A stretch of 8,163 bases of DNA from Porticoccaceae bacterium. GTDB taxonomy: Bacteria; Pseudomonadota; Gammaproteobacteria; Pseudomonadales; Porticoccaceae. The translations under genes and the position numbers were made by a program. The notes under the pieces are model-generated. The model had not been told where the DNA came from. It searched no databases and saw nothing but the letters and a program-made list of their open reading frames with translations. The stretch spans positions 1-8,163 of the forward strand of contig JAUUYV010000059.1 in assembly GCA_030590275.1 (NCBI GenBank). Direction: 5' to 3'. Within the stretch, counting starts at the first letter, position 1, and each line of letters opens with the position of its first letter. Below, piece by piece: positions 1-7,223 of this stretch.

Positions 1-15
1 AGCTTTTTATCCAAT
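1..15. terminator. Possible right half of a second terminator hairpin cut by the window edge
   Basis: The first bases read GC, a T-run, then ATCCAAT. This looks like the descending arm of a hairpin with a T-tract, and it shares GCTTTTTAT and ATCCAAT with the complete terminator at 89-134. If it is real, the other arm lies left of the window and it would stop a plus-strand transcript arriving from that side. Only half can be seen, so this is a guess from resemblance. No coding frame is recognisable in bases 1-88. Confidence 0.22.
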
Positions 16-88
16 ACCTATCTTATTTGGTTTCCGCAACCAATGGCTACGTCTGTTGCTTATACATCATGCCCAAAATAATCAAAAG

Positions 89-134
89 GCATCCAATAAA
101 AAGCCGAGGAGATCCTCGGCTTTTTATTGGATGC
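89..134. terminator. Rho-independent terminator of the alpha operon, symmetric (bidirectional)
   Basis: A perfect 22-bp inverted repeat (arms 89-110 and 113-134) separated by two bases. The G+C-rich core is GCCGAGGA/TCCTCGGC, flanked by A5 on one side and T5 on the other, so an RNA from either strand ends its stem with a U-run. It lies 13 nt past the rplQ stop, the expected end of the alpha operon. The symmetry suggests it may also stop a convergent transcript from the left, but no such gene is in view. Confidence 0.9.
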
Positions 135-147
135 TAGAACCAGCTGA

Positions 148-549
148 TTACTCTTCCACTTCCTCAAACACCTCTTCCTCTTCTACCTGGATAGGCCGAT
201 CAACCAGTTCAACGTAGGCCATAGGGGCTTTATCACCCGTGCGATACCCACACTTCAAAACACGCAAATATCCACCAGGACGGCTCTCATAGCGCGGCCC
301 CAATTCGCCAAATAATTTACCCACCGCTGCTTTATCACGCAAGCGACTAAATGCCAGCCGTCGATTCGACACGCTGTCCGTCTTGGCCAAAGTAATCAAC
401 GGCTCAGCAACACGGCGCAGTTCTTTGGCTTTTGGTAGAGTAGTTTTAATTAACTCGTGTTCTACCAACGAAGCCGTCATGTTACGAAACATAGCGCGAC
501 GATGGGTGCTGGTGCGATTCAATTTGCGACCGCTCTGACGATGACGCAT
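148..549 (-). CDS. rplQ: 50S ribosomal protein L17
   Basis: L17 is a 50S assembly protein near the exit-tunnel side of the large subunit. The 133-residue product starts [20 protein letters not shown] and keeps the family blocks [12 protein letters not shown] (about 37-48), [10 protein letters not shown] (51-60) and [11 protein letters not shown] (about 108-118). E. coli L17 has 127 residues; the extra length is an acidic C-terminal tail in which eight of the last 11 residues are Glu. The ATG start matches the family N-terminus, with GAGGA about 9 nt upstream. It is the last gene of the alpha operon, 100 nt after rpoA and just before the terminator. The family call is secure; the tail is the only oddity. 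Confidence 0.97.
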   Translation of the reverse strand: MRHRQSGRKLNRTSTHRRAMFRNMTASLVEHELIKTTLPKAKELRRVAEPLITLAKTDSVSNRRLAFSRLRDKAAVGKLFGELGPRYESRPGGYLRVLKCGYRTGDKAPMAYVELVDRPIQVEEEEVFEEVEE

Positions 550-649
550 GTGTGTATTTCCTCAAAAGACCGCTAAGACGGCCAGCTACTTTTTAAACTC
601 AATTTTACCGAGCGGCAAAGCACCCAGTAATTTGTTCTACTCGAACGTT

Positions 650-1642
650 CTATTCGCTCTCTTCTTTCAAGCTCGCCGGCGGCCAGTTTTCAAGCCGCAA
701 ACCAAGAGACAATCCACGTGATGCGAGTACATCCTTGATTTCGGTGAGAGATTTTTTACCCAGGTTAGGTGTTTTTAGCAGCTCAACCTCGGTACGTTGA
801 ATCAGGTCACCAATATAATAGATACTTTCAGCTTTCAGACAGTTAGCAGAACGCACCGTCAATTCTAGATCATCCACTGGACGCAAAAGTATGGGATCGA
901 TCTCATCTTCTCGCTTTTCGGGCTCAGCTTGCTTGTCATTTTCCAGGTCGACAAAAACGGCCAGCTGCTGCTGCAGGATTGTCGCGGCTCGGCGGATCGC
1001 CTCCTCGGGATCAATACTTCCGTTGGTTTCCAGCTCTAGCACCAACTTATCGAGATCCGTGCGCTGTTCTACGCGGGCATTTTCTACCACGTAAGACACT
1101 CGGCGCACAGGACTAAAAGAGGCGTCCAGGGGCAATTTACCAATTGCGCGTGTTTCGTCTTCATCGCTACGCCGAATATCAGCTGGCTCATAGCCACGAC
1201 CTCGGTGAATACGCAAATGAATAACCAATTCGACATTGCCCGTAACGTGGCATATCACCAGATCCGGGTTTTTAATTTCTACACTGGCATCCGTCTGGAT
1301 ATCTCCAGCGGTTACCACACCTTCACCCCTCTTGCTGAGAGTGAGTTGTGCTTCATCTTTACCGTGCATCACGATAGCGACATTCTTAAGGTTAAGCAGG
1401 ATTTCAATGACATCTTCCTGCACACCTTCAATGGCGCTGTACTCGTGTAGAACACCTTCAATTTCCGCCTCGACAATAGCGCAACCAGGCATTGAAGACA
1501 GTAATATGCGCCGTAACGCATTCCCTAAGGTATGACCAAAACCGCGCTCCAGAGGCTCCAGCACCACTTTCGCATGGGTACTGTCAAACTCAGTAATATC
1601 GATTGAACGGGGGGTCAGCAGTTCAGTAGCAGACGTTTGCAT
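650..1642 (-). CDS. rpoA: DNA-directed RNA polymerase subunit alpha
   Basis: Alpha dimerises to start RNA polymerase assembly, and its C-terminal domain contacts UP-element DNA and activators. The 330-residue product matches the E. coli length of 329. The N-terminal assembly domain carries [20 protein letters not shown] (34-53). An acidic, variable linker (about 233-250, rich in Glu, Lys and Asp) leads to the C-terminal domain from about 250. That domain has [12 protein letters not shown], where Arg264 corresponds to the DNA-contacting E. coli Arg265, followed by [20 protein letters not shown] and [10 protein letters not shown]. The ATG is preceded by GAGGA at about 5 nt. It sits 36 nt after rpsD, the usual alpha-operon place, tying polymerase supply to ribosomal protein synthesis. 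No missing key residue was seen. Confidence 0.99.
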   Translation of the reverse strand: MQTSATELLTPRSIDITEFDSTHAKVVLEPLERGFGHTLGNALRRILLSSMPGCAIVEAEIEGVLHEYSAIEGVQEDVIEILLNLKNVAIVMHGKDEAQLTLSKRGEGVVTAGDIQTDASVEIKNPDLVICHVTGNVELVIHLRIHRGRGYEPADIRRSDEDETRAIGKLPLDASFSPVRRVSYVVENARVEQRTDLDKLVLELETNGSIDPEEAIRRAATILQQQLAVFVDLENDKQAEPEKREDEIDPILLRPVDDLELTVRSANCLKAESIYYIGDLIQRTEVELLKTPNLGKKSLTEIKDVLASRGLSLGLRLENWPPASLKEESE

Positions 1643-1678
1643 GGTTCCTCGGCTTATAACTCGGGCTATTTCTAGGGC

Positions 1679-2299
1679 TTATTTCGAATACAACTCGACA
1701 ATAAGGCTTTCGTTGATTTCGCTAGGCAGGTCGGCGCGGTCGGGCACTCGCTTAAAGATTCCTTCCATTTTGTTAACATCCACGTCTAACCATTCCACTT
1801 CACCGCGCTGGGCTGCCAATTGCAGAGCAGACTGAATACGCAATTGTTTTTTGGCTTTCTCGCGAATAGTAACTACGTCGCCTTCGTTAACTTTAAAGGA
1901 TGCAATATTCGCCTTTATGCCATTCACTAATACACCATTATGGGCAACTAGCTGCCGAGCTTCAGCTCGAGTCGAACCAAAACCCATGCGATAAACAACG
2001 TTATCGAGTCTCTGTTCCAGTAATTGCAAGAGGTTTTCACCGGTCACGCCCTGAATGCGAGCGGCTTCCTTGTAGTAGTTGCGGAACTGCTTCTCTAACA
2101 CACCATAGAGCCGCCGTACCTTTTGTTTCTCTCTCAATTGCACACCGTAGTCCGACAAACGGCTACGACGCTGGCCGTGTTGCCCAGGAATACTTTCCGC
2201 TCGGCATTTCGATTCCAGAGGACGAATACCACTCTTTAGAAATAGATCAGTGCCCTCGCGGCGCGACAGTTTACAGGTTGGACCTAGATACCTTGCCAT
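1679..2299 (-). CDS. rpsD: 30S ribosomal protein S4
   Basis: S4 is a primary 16S rRNA binder that nucleates the 30S 5' domain and affects decoding accuracy. In E. coli it is also the translational repressor of the alpha operon. The product has 206 residues, the same as E. coli. It shows [20 protein letters not shown] at the start, PGQHGQRR, then [14 protein letters not shown] and [14 protein letters not shown]. The S4 RNA-binding domain (about 95-160) includes [20 protein letters not shown], and the end is [11 protein letters not shown]. The zinc-binding cysteine cluster of Gram-positive S4 is absent, as in E. coli. The start has a full AGGAGG seven bases upstream, directly after the rpsK stop. 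Whether it represses its own operon here depends on the leader at 3088-3194. Confidence 0.99.
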   Translation of the reverse strand: MARYLGPTCKLSRREGTDLFLKSGIRPLESKCRAESIPGQHGQRRSRLSDYGVQLREKQKVRRLYGVLEKQFRNYYKEAARIQGVTGENLLQLLEQRLDNVVYRMGFGSTRAEARQLVAHNGVLVNGIKANIASFKVNEGDVVTIREKAKKQLRIQSALQLAAQRGEVEWLDVDVNKMEGIFKRVPDRADLPSEINESLIVELYSK

Positions 2300-2306
2300 T
2301 TATAAA

Positions 2307-2312
2307 CCTCCT
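2307..2312 (-). promoter_or_regulatory. Perfect Shine-Dalgarno AGGAGG of rpsD
   Basis: AGGAGG lies 7 nt before the rpsD ATG, within the 15-nt gap after the rpsK TAA. It is the best ribosome binding site among the alpha-operon genes here and fixes the S4 start. The closeness to the rpsK stop would allow terminating ribosomes to re-initiate. Confidence 0.85.
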
Positions 2313-2314
2313 CT

Positions 2315-2707
2315 TTACACGCGGCGCTTTTTAGGTGGCCGACAGCCGTTATGGGGAATTGGCGTTACGTCCGTAATGTTGGTGATTTTAAAACCAGCAT
2401 TATTCAGCGCCCGCACAGCCGATTCACGACCCGGCCCTGGACCTTTCACCTCAACATCCAGGTTTTGCAAGCCATACTCCTGAGCTGCCAGGACTGCTCG
2501 CTCCGCTGCTACCTGAGCTGCGAACGGCGTACTTTTACGCGAGCCACGAAAACCCGATCCACCCGCCGTCGCCCACGACAAAGCATTACCCTGGCGATCG
2601 CTGATGGTTACAATGGTATTGTTAAACGAAGCATGTATATGCGCTATGCCGTCTATAACGGTGCGCTTTACCTTCTTTTTACCGGTTTTGTTCGATGTTT
2701 GAGCCAT
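2315..2707 (-). CDS. rpsK: 30S ribosomal protein S11
   Basis: S11 forms part of the 30S platform beside the mRNA exit and the E site. The product has 130 residues (E. coli 129). Recognisable blocks are [20 protein letters not shown] (about 22-41), [20 protein letters not shown] (about 43-62), AAQVAAERA, and the basic end [16 protein letters not shown]. The N-terminal Lys-rich segment (KTGKKKVKR) is typical. The ATG agrees with the family N-terminus ([12 protein letters not shown]), yet no good Shine-Dalgarno sequence is visible in the 23 nt after rpsM, so translation may lean on coupling to S13. Otherwise ordinary. Confidence 0.98.
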   Translation of the reverse strand: MAQTSNKTGKKKVKRTVIDGIAHIHASFNNTIVTISDRQGNALSWATAGGSGFRGSRKSTPFAAQVAAERAVLAAQEYGLQNLDVEVKGPGPGRESAVRALNNAGFKITNITDVTPIPHNGCRPPKKRRV

Positions 2708-2730
2708 AACAGTGTGCGTTAGCCGCCAGT

Positions 2731-3087
2731 TTATCTCTTAATGGGTTTACGCGGCCCCTTACGGGTTCTCGCATTGGTTTTAGTACGCTGACCTCGGAGA
2801 GGCATACTACGACGGTGACGGATGCCTCGATAGCAACCGAGGTCCATCAAGCGCTTGATATTCATACTGGTTTCACGGCGCAAGTCACCCTCCACCGTAA
2901 ACTGACCCACTGCGTTACGCAGCGCATCGAGTTCTTCCTCGTTTAGCTCACTTATCCTTGTGGTTTCTGCAATACCCGCGTGGGCGCAGACCTGCTTAGC
3001 TCGCGGACTTCCAACACCATAAACGTAGGTCAAAGAAACCACTACGTGCTTGTTGTCTGGAATATTAACACCGGCAATACGCGCCAT
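2731..3087 (-). CDS. rpsM: 30S ribosomal protein S13
   Basis: S13 sits in the 30S head, makes intersubunit bridges with 23S rRNA and L5, and its C-terminal tail touches P-site tRNA. The 118-residue product equals the E. coli length. It starts [20 protein letters not shown], has the helix-two-turn-helix-like region [12 protein letters not shown] (about 23-34), then [20 protein letters not shown] and [20 protein letters not shown], ending in a basic GPRKPIKR tail. It is the first gene of the alpha operon, behind a 107-nt leader. GGAG lies 8 nt upstream of the ATG. In E. coli this start is where S4 represses the operon. Confidence 0.99.
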   Translation of the reverse strand: MARIAGVNIPDNKHVVVSLTYVYGVGSPRAKQVCAHAGIAETTRISELNEEELDALRNAVGQFTVEGDLRRETSMNIKRLMDLGCYRGIRHRRSMPLRGQRTKTNARTRKGPRKPIKR

Positions 3088-3154
3088 TCACATCACTCCA
3101 ATTACGTTCAATTCGCGCCTATTTACACACCCGACGAATTCGGAAAAGCGCGAC
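3088..3154 (-). promoter_or_regulatory. Candidate structured leader of the alpha operon (possible S4 operator)
   Basis: The RNA upstream of rpsM can fold in two competing ways. One is a small hairpin, CCGA (3143-3140) with TCGG (3134-3131), whose loop ATTCG (3139-3135) is complementary to CGAAT (3115-3111), giving an H-type pseudoknot. The other is a 6-bp stem TCGCGC (3153-3148) with GCGCGA (3118-3113), which uses the same downstream bases. E. coli is known to have an S4-binding pseudoknot in this place. The position and fold type match; the primary sequence shows only slight likeness. S4 binding is inference. Confidence 0.38.
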
Positions 3155-3183
3155 AGGATAATCGCAAAAGCACTAAAGTTCAA
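3155..3183 (-). promoter_or_regulatory. Candidate sigma-70 promoter for the alpha operon
   Basis: TTGAAC (3183-3178) as -35 and TATCCT (3160-3155) as -10 are separated by exactly 17 bp, each matching the consensus at four of six positions. The bases after the -10 (GTCGCGC) are G+C-rich, a discriminator type common at stringently controlled ribosomal promoters. It lies in the rpmJ-rpsM gap, where E. coli has its own alpha promoter. No transcript evidence is available, and read-through from the spc operon would also be expected. Confidence 0.45.
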
Positions 3184-3194
3184 TAGCCAGCCCT

Positions 3195-3311
3195 TCACCC
3201 CTGGCGCTGCTTATGCCGGGGTTCAACGCTGCAAATCACTCGCACCACACCATTACGCCGAACCACTTTACAGTTTCGACAGATTCTCTTAACGGACGCT
3301 CTGACTTTCAT
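3195..3311 (-). CDS. rpmJ: 50S ribosomal protein L36
   Basis: L36 is the smallest 50S protein and binds 23S rRNA near the GTPase-associated region. The product has 38 residues, too short for many gene finders: it starts [17 protein letters not shown] and ends [11 protein letters not shown] with a TGA stop. It is the zinc-ribbon form, with Cys11, Cys14, Cys27 and His33 all present. The ATG has GAGAGG about 6 nt upstream, and the gene follows secY by 15 nt. It closes the spc operon, as in E. coli. The length and all four metal ligands make the call secure. Confidence 0.97.
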   Translation of the reverse strand: MKVRASVKRICRNCKVVRRNGVVRVICSVEPRHKQRQG

Positions 3312-3326
3312 AACAAACCTCTCTAA

Positions 3327-4652
3327 CTAGCGACTCCCGCCGCCATAACCTTTCAAATTAGACTTTTGCATCAACGAGCCATACTGCTGGGACATCAAGT
3401 GCGACTGTACCTGTGCCATAAAGTCCATGGTCACTACAACCGCGATCAGTAAAGACGTACCCCCCAGGTAAAAAGGAATATTGGCATGGGCAGTGAGAAT
3501 CTGTGGAATCACACACACCGCAGCAATATACAAACCGCCAATCACCGTCAAGCGCGTCACCACACCATCTATGTAAGTAGCTGTTTGCTCTCCGGGACGA
3601 ATACCTGGCAAATACGCGTTGCCCTTTTTTAAGTTGTCTGCCACTTCTTTGGGATTAAACACCAAAGCGGTATAAAAAAAGCAGAAAAAGATAATCAGCC
3701 CTGCAAACAGTAACAAATGCAGTGGCTGGCCAGGCCCGAGGAAAAATGCCACGTCCTGTAACCAACTGGGCGCACCAGACCCCTGACCAAACATTTGAGT
3801 CACTGTGGCAGGAAACAACAGCAAACTACTAGCGAAAATTGCTGGTATCACTCCCGCCATATTAACCTTCAGCGGCAAGTGGCTGCTCTGTTGACCATAA
3901 GCCCCCCGCCGACCCTGCTGTCGCTGGGCATAATTTACCGTTATTCGACGTTGACCACGCTCAATATGCACAACTGCATAAACAATACCAATGGCAAATA
4001 CCGCCACACCCAATAACAGCAGAACGTTTAAATCTCCCTGACGAGCTGACTCAAAAGCCTGCCCAACGGCACGCGGCAGTCCCGCAACAATGCCAGTAAA
4101 GATCAACATAGAAATGCCATTTCCTATACCGCGTTCGGTGATCTGCTCCCCGAGCCACATCATAAACACGGCACCTGTAACCAAAGAGGTAATTCCGGTT
4201 ACATAAAATGTGAGGCCTGGGTAATACGCCAAACCCTGGCCTGCCAGACCAAAGGTCATACCTGTACCTTGAATCAAAGCCAGCACCAGAGTGAAGTAGC
4301 GAGTCATCTGGGTAATTTTGCGTCGCCCCGCATCGCCTTCTTTTTTAAGCTGCTCCAGCGACGGCGTCACTGCGGTCATCAGCTGCATAATGATAGAGGC
4401 AGAAATATAGGGCATAACACCCAGGGCCAGGATGCTCATGCGCTCCAGTGCACCACCGGAAAACATGTTGAACATACTCAGGATGGTACCCTGATTGTGT
4501 TCGAATAAAGCCGCTACTCTGTCTGGATCAATACCGGGCACCGGTATATGCGTTCCAATACGGTAGATCATGATCGCCAACAGCAAAAAGCGAAGGCGAG
4601 CCCACAGCTCGCCTAAACCTTTCGGGTCAACCGATGGCATATTCCTGGCCAC
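3327..4652 (-). CDS. secY: Protein translocase channel subunit SecY
   Basis: SecY is the inner-membrane channel of the SecYEG translocon. It passes unfolded preproteins driven by SecA and inserts membrane proteins from ribosomes. The 441-residue product (E. coli 443) has about ten hydrophobic segments. Visible landmarks are the first membrane helix (about 21-38), the plug region with [19 protein letters not shown] (about 60-78), [20 protein letters not shown], the cytoplasmic [19 protein letters not shown] loop, and PGIRPGEQT with the functionally important loop Arg at about residue 352. The end is [10 protein letters not shown], slightly longer than the E. coli NLKGYGR. The chosen start is GTG, 4 nt after rplO; an ATG four codons inside is possible but its upstream spacing is worse. 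Confidence 0.98.
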   Translation of the reverse strand: MARNMPSVDPKGLGELWARLRFLLLAIMIYRIGTHIPVPGIDPDRVAALFEHNQGTILSMFNMFSGGALERMSILALGVMPYISASIIMQLMTAVTPSLEQLKKEGDAGRRKITQMTRYFTLVLALIQGTGMTFGLAGQGLAYYPGLTFYVTGITSLVTGAVFMMWLGEQITERGIGNGISMLIFTGIVAGLPRAVGQAFESARQGDLNVLLLLGVAVFAIGIVYAVVHIERGQRRITVNYAQRQQGRRGAYGQQSSHLPLKVNMAGVIPAIFASSLLLFPATVTQMFGQGSGAPSWLQDVAFFLGPGQPLHLLLFAGLIIFFCFFYTALVFNPKEVADNLKKGNAYLPGIRPGEQTATYIDGVVTRLTVIGGLYIAAVCVIPQILTAHANIPFYLGGTSLLIAVVVTMDFMAQVQSHLMSQQYGSLMQKSNLKGYGGGSR

Positions 4653-4656
4653 TTAT

Positions 4657-5091
4657 TTAATCTTCAACTCTGCCACCGGCAGCTTCTAGCGCCGTGCGAG
4701 CCCCACGAGTAAGGCCCAGCCCCTTGACAGTGATCGCACGCTTTAACTCTCCGGACAAAAATATTTTTGCACGCTTAATACTGCAGTTAATCAAACCTGC
4801 CTTGCGCAAGGCGTCCAGATCGGCAACATCACCCTCGAGCAAATTCAACTCCGCGAGTCGAATTTCAGCGCTAACACGACCAATGCGGCTGGTAAAACCA
4901 TACTTCGGCAGGCGTTTCTGCAATGGCATTTGCCCTCCCTCGAAGCCGGGACGAACTCTGCCACCAGTACGAGATTTCTGGCCCTTATGACCACGGCCAC
5001 AGGTCTTACCAGAACCACAGCCAATACCTCGTCCGACACGCTTAGCCGTTTTGAGCCGACCAGGGCTCGCGCTCAACGTATTAAGTCGCAC
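4657..5091 (-). CDS. rplO: 50S ribosomal protein L15
   Basis: L15 is a late-assembly 50S protein that threads a long extension into 23S rRNA. The 144-residue product equals the E. coli length. It begins [20 protein letters not shown] and continues with the Gly-rich RNA-binding stretch, including [13 protein letters not shown] (about 32-44), [20 protein letters not shown], and the C-terminal [17 protein letters not shown]. It starts with GTG, chosen because the N-terminus matches the family exactly and a full AGGAGG lies 6 nt upstream inside the end of rpmD. Only 1 nt separates it from the rpmD stop, so translation is very likely coupled. Oddity: Cys25 and Cys31 stand in the Gly-rich region, where E. 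coli has Ser and Gly. Confidence 0.98.
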   Translation of the reverse strand: MRLNTLSASPGRLKTAKRVGRGIGCGSGKTCGRGHKGQKSRTGGRVRPGFEGGQMPLQKRLPKYGFTSRIGRVSAEIRLAELNLLEGDVADLDALRKAGLINCSIKRAKIFLSGELKRAITVKGLGLTRGARTALEAAGGRVED

Positions 5092-5092
5092 C

Positions 5093-5278
5093 TTAAGCCT
5101 CCTCGACCTTGATCATATAATCCACTTTATTCACCATACCGCGAACCGAGGCAGTATCTTCCACCTCTACGGTATGGCCAACCCGACGCAATCCAATGCC
5201 CACCAAACACGCTTTATGTGATTTCAAGCGGCCAATACTGCTCTTTGTCTGCGTTACTTTAATCATTTTGCTAGCCAT
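5093..5278 (-). CDS. rpmD: 50S ribosomal protein L30
   Basis: L30 is a small 50S protein near 5S rRNA and the central protuberance. The product has 61 residues (E. coli 59). It carries [20 protein letters not shown] (7-26), [20 protein letters not shown] (29-48) and the end DYMIKVEEA, the short bacterial form. The ATG fits the family N-terminus, with AAGGAAA about 8 nt upstream. A 69-nt gap separates it from rpsE, larger than its neighbours' gaps, and the gene ends 1 nt before rplO, whose ribosome binding site it contains. Confidence 0.97.
   Translation of the reverse strand: MASKMIKVTQTKSSIGRLKSHKACLVGIGLRRVGHTVEVEDTASVRGMVNKVDYMIKVEEA
5098..5103 (-). promoter_or_regulatory. Shine-Dalgarno AGGAGG for the GTG start of rplO, inside rpmD
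   Basis: AGGAGG is formed by the Glu-Glu-Ala codons at the end of rpmD and lies 6 nt before the rplO GTG. A full-consensus site probably offsets the weaker GTG codon and decides the L15 start. It is accessible while ribosomes finish rpmD, pointing to translational coupling. Confidence 0.85.
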
Positions 5279-5347
5279 GTCTAACTTTCCTTTACCAACA
5301 CTTCACCCTGCTCAACGGCTATCCGACAGACCTGGGCGGGATAACTA

Positions 5348-5860
5348 TTAGTCACGTATTTCTTCTACAGCCTTACCACGCTTTGCCGCCACACCTTCCG
5401 GTGAACGCATTTGTTCTAAACCTTTAAAGGTCGCTCGCACCACGTTAACAGGGTTAGTCGAGCCATAGCACTTAGCCAATACATTCTGCACTCCCGCTAG
5501 CTCTAATACCGCTCTCATGGCACCGCCTGCGATCACCCCGGTACCCTCAGAAGCAGGTTGCATATAGACTTTTGAAGCGCCATGCTTACTCTTTATCACA
5601 TATTGCAGGGTGGTACCTTTGAGATCCACCTGAATCATATTACGACGAGCCGCTTCCATCGCTTTTTGAATAGCCAAAGGCACTTCGCGCGCTTTACCTC
5701 GACCAAAACCAACACGGCCGTTGCCATCACCGACCACGGTTAAGGCAGTAAAACCAAAAATACGACCGCCCTTAACTGTTTTTGCAACTCGGTTCACTTG
5801 AACCAGTTTTTCCATCAACCCTTCATTTGGGTCGACGTTACGAGAGTTGTTCTTAGCCAT
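5348..5860 (-). CDS. rpsE: 30S ribosomal protein S5
   Basis: S5 lies at the mRNA entry side of the 30S, and influences decoding accuracy, helicase activity and spectinomycin response. The product has 170 residues (E. coli 167). The double-stranded-RNA-binding-like N-terminal domain has [20 protein letters not shown] (about 23-42), containing the loop where spectinomycin-resistance changes are known, then [20 protein letters not shown]. The C-terminal domain has [20 protein letters not shown] and [20 protein letters not shown]. The loop TVKGGR is intact, so no resistance allele is evident. The ATG is preceded by AGGG just after the rplR stop (11-nt gap). A longer N-terminus ([14 protein letters not shown]) differs from the enteric one. 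Confidence 0.98.
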   Translation of the reverse strand: MAKNNSRNVDPNEGLMEKLVQVNRVAKTVKGGRIFGFTALTVVGDGNGRVGFGRGKAREVPLAIQKAMEAARRNMIQVDLKGTTLQYVIKSKHGASKVYMQPASEGTGVIAGGAMRAVLELAGVQNVLAKCYGSTNPVNVVRATFKGLEQMRSPEGVAAKRGKAVEEIRD

Positions 5861-5871
5861 GGTTTAACCCT

Positions 5872-6228
5872 TTAGAATTTCAAACCGCCGGAACGTGCTG
5901 CATCAGCAAGCGCCTTTACCCGACCGTGATATTTAAACCCACTACGATCAAAGGCGACCTCCTTGATACCAGCAGCTACGGCTCGTTCAGCGACCAATGC
6001 GCCAACCGCTGTAGCCGCGTCGACATTGCCCGTAGTGCTCTTGCGTAAAGTCGCGTCGAGTGTAGAAGCTGCAACGATGACAGCATCGCCGTTCTCCGCA
6101 GACTCTATAACTTGCGCATAGATATGCCGCGGCGTTCGGTAGACACACAAACGTGTTATTCCAAGTTCGCGAATCTTCGCCCTGGCACGACGTGCACGGC
6201 GAATGCGAGAAGTTTTTTTGTTGCTCAT
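5872..6228 (-). CDS. rplR: 50S ribosomal protein L18
   Basis: L18 binds 5S rRNA with L5 and helps dock it into the central protuberance. The product has 118 residues (E. coli 117). It has the basic N-terminus [20 protein letters not shown], then [13 protein letters not shown] (about 30-42), [12 protein letters not shown], and the highly conserved end [20 protein letters not shown] with GGLKF. The ATG matches the family start; the upstream Shine-Dalgarno is weak (GAG only), and the 12-nt gap to rplF suggests coupling. Nothing unusual in the protein. Confidence 0.98.
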   Translation of the reverse strand: MSNKKTSRIRRARRARAKIRELGITRLCVYRTPRHIYAQVIESAENGDAVIVAASTLDATLRKSTTGNVDAATAVGALVAERAVAAGIKEVAFDRSGFKYHGRVKALADAARSGGLKF

Positions 6229-6240
6229 AAGTATACTCGC

Positions 6241-6774
6241 TTACTTTTTCTTGGCTTCTTTACGCCGCACGTGTTCGTCAGCATACCGAACCCCTTTACC
6301 CTTATAGGGTTCTGGTGGCCTAAAACTTCTAATTTCGGCCGCCACCTGTCCTAGCTTTTGTTTATCTGCACTTTTCAGCACGATTTCGGTCTGACTGGGC
6401 GTCTCTGCACTCACACCATCTGGCAGTTCATAAGTAACCGGATGCGAGAATCCCAGGGTCAAATTCAGCTTTTTACCCTGACACTGGGCGCGGTAACCAA
6501 CTCCAATCAAGGTAAGCTTCTTTTCAAAACCCTGACTAACGCCAGCCACCATGTTATTAACCAAGGCACGCATGGTGCCAGCCATCGCACTAGATGACTT
6601 GTCACCATTTTTGGCCGCAAACGTGACGACACTATCATCATGCTTGACCTCCACCAAATGGTGTATCGCCATGCTCAACTCACCGTTACTGCCTTTCACA
6701 GCGATCTGCTCTGCAGAAAGTTTAATTTCAACGCCCTTTGGTACTTGTACCGGGCTACTGGCTACTCTGGACAT
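6241..6774 (-). CDS. rplF: 50S ribosomal protein L6
   Basis: L6 sits at the base of the L7/L12 stalk near the sarcin-ricin loop. The start chosen gives 177 residues, the E. coli length, beginning [20 protein letters not shown]. Further blocks are [20 protein letters not shown], the [20 protein letters not shown] region, and the C-terminal [20 protein letters not shown] motif (here [20 protein letters not shown]), ending KEAKKK. The frame stays open 14 codons further to an earlier ATG at 6816, but that would overlap rpsH by 29 bp and add residues (MAKFCVRC...) foreign to the family, so it is rejected. The gap to rpsH is 13 nt. Confidence 0.98.
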   Translation of the reverse strand: MSRVASSPVQVPKGVEIKLSAEQIAVKGSNGELSMAIHHLVEVKHDDSVVTFAAKNGDKSSSAMAGTMRALVNNMVAGVSQGFEKKLTLIGVGYRAQCQGKKLNLTLGFSHPVTYELPDGVSAETPSQTEIVLKSADKQKLGQVAAEIRSFRPPEPYKGKGVRYADEHVRRKEAKKK

Positions 6775-6787
6775 ATTTAAATTCTCG

Positions 6788-7180
6788 TCAGAACACCGTA
6801 CACAAAACTTCGCCACCTACTCCAGCAACTCTGGCGGCTCGATCAGTCATCACCCCTTTACTGGTGGAGACAACCACTATTCCAAGTCCATCGCGAACTT
6901 TAGGCAAACTTTCCACCCCGGCATAACGCCGCAGGCCTGGACGACTGGCTCGAGCAATTTCCTCGATTACCGGCTTGCCTTCAAAGTATTTCAGCTCGAT
7001 AGTCAATTGCTTTTTAAGCTCATCACTGACCGAATACCCAGTTATATACCCCTCTTCTTTCAGAACTTCAGCAACTGCCACCTTGAGCGTGGAAGACGGC
7101 ATCGACACTGTCTCCTTATTACGACCAAGGGCATTTCTGACACGGGTCAGCATATCTGCCAGCGAGTCTTGCATACTCAT
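6788..7180 (-). CDS. rpsH: 30S ribosomal protein S8
   Basis: S8 binds the central domain of 16S rRNA and organises the 30S platform. In E. coli it also represses the spc operon. The 130-residue product equals the E. coli length, with [20 protein letters not shown] at the start, [20 protein letters not shown] (27-46), [20 protein letters not shown] and the signature [18 protein letters not shown] followed by [11 protein letters not shown]. The MSMQD start is shared with E. coli, so the first ATG is preferred over the one two codons in, although GGGAG lies rather far upstream (about 13 nt). A 43-nt gap follows rpsN. Confidence 0.98.
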   Translation of the reverse strand: MSMQDSLADMLTRVRNALGRNKETVSMPSSTLKVAVAEVLKEEGYITGYSVSDELKKQLTIELKYFEGKPVIEEIARASRPGLRRYAGVESLPKVRDGLGIVVVSTSKGVMTDRAARVAGVGGEVLCTVF

Positions 7181-7223
7181 CGTTTTTCTTTACTCCCGTC
7201 TCTTATAAGGGACCTAACAGGCC

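Noticed and set aside
590..625. Promoter for rplQ in the rpoA-rplQ gap
   Set aside because: The best hexamers (TTGCCG and TTAAAA, 16 bp apart) match the consensus at only about three positions each.
1900..2334. A 144-codon plus-strand open frame opposite rpsD
   Set aside because: Antisense to S4 and crossing the rpsK-rpsD junction; no recognisable domain.
3186..3205. Hairpin GCCAG/CTGGC over the rpmJ stop as a spc-operon terminator
   Set aside because: Five base pairs with a ten-base loop and no following T-run; too weak to support termination.
4845..5039. Second minus-strand frame inside rplO
   Set aside because: Out-of-frame shadow of L15; its translation is repetitive and unlike any known protein.
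6775..6816. N-terminal 14-codon extension of L6 containing a CxxC motif (MAKFCVRC)
   Set aside because: It overlaps the coding end of rpsH, and the shorter start restores the exact family length and N-terminus.
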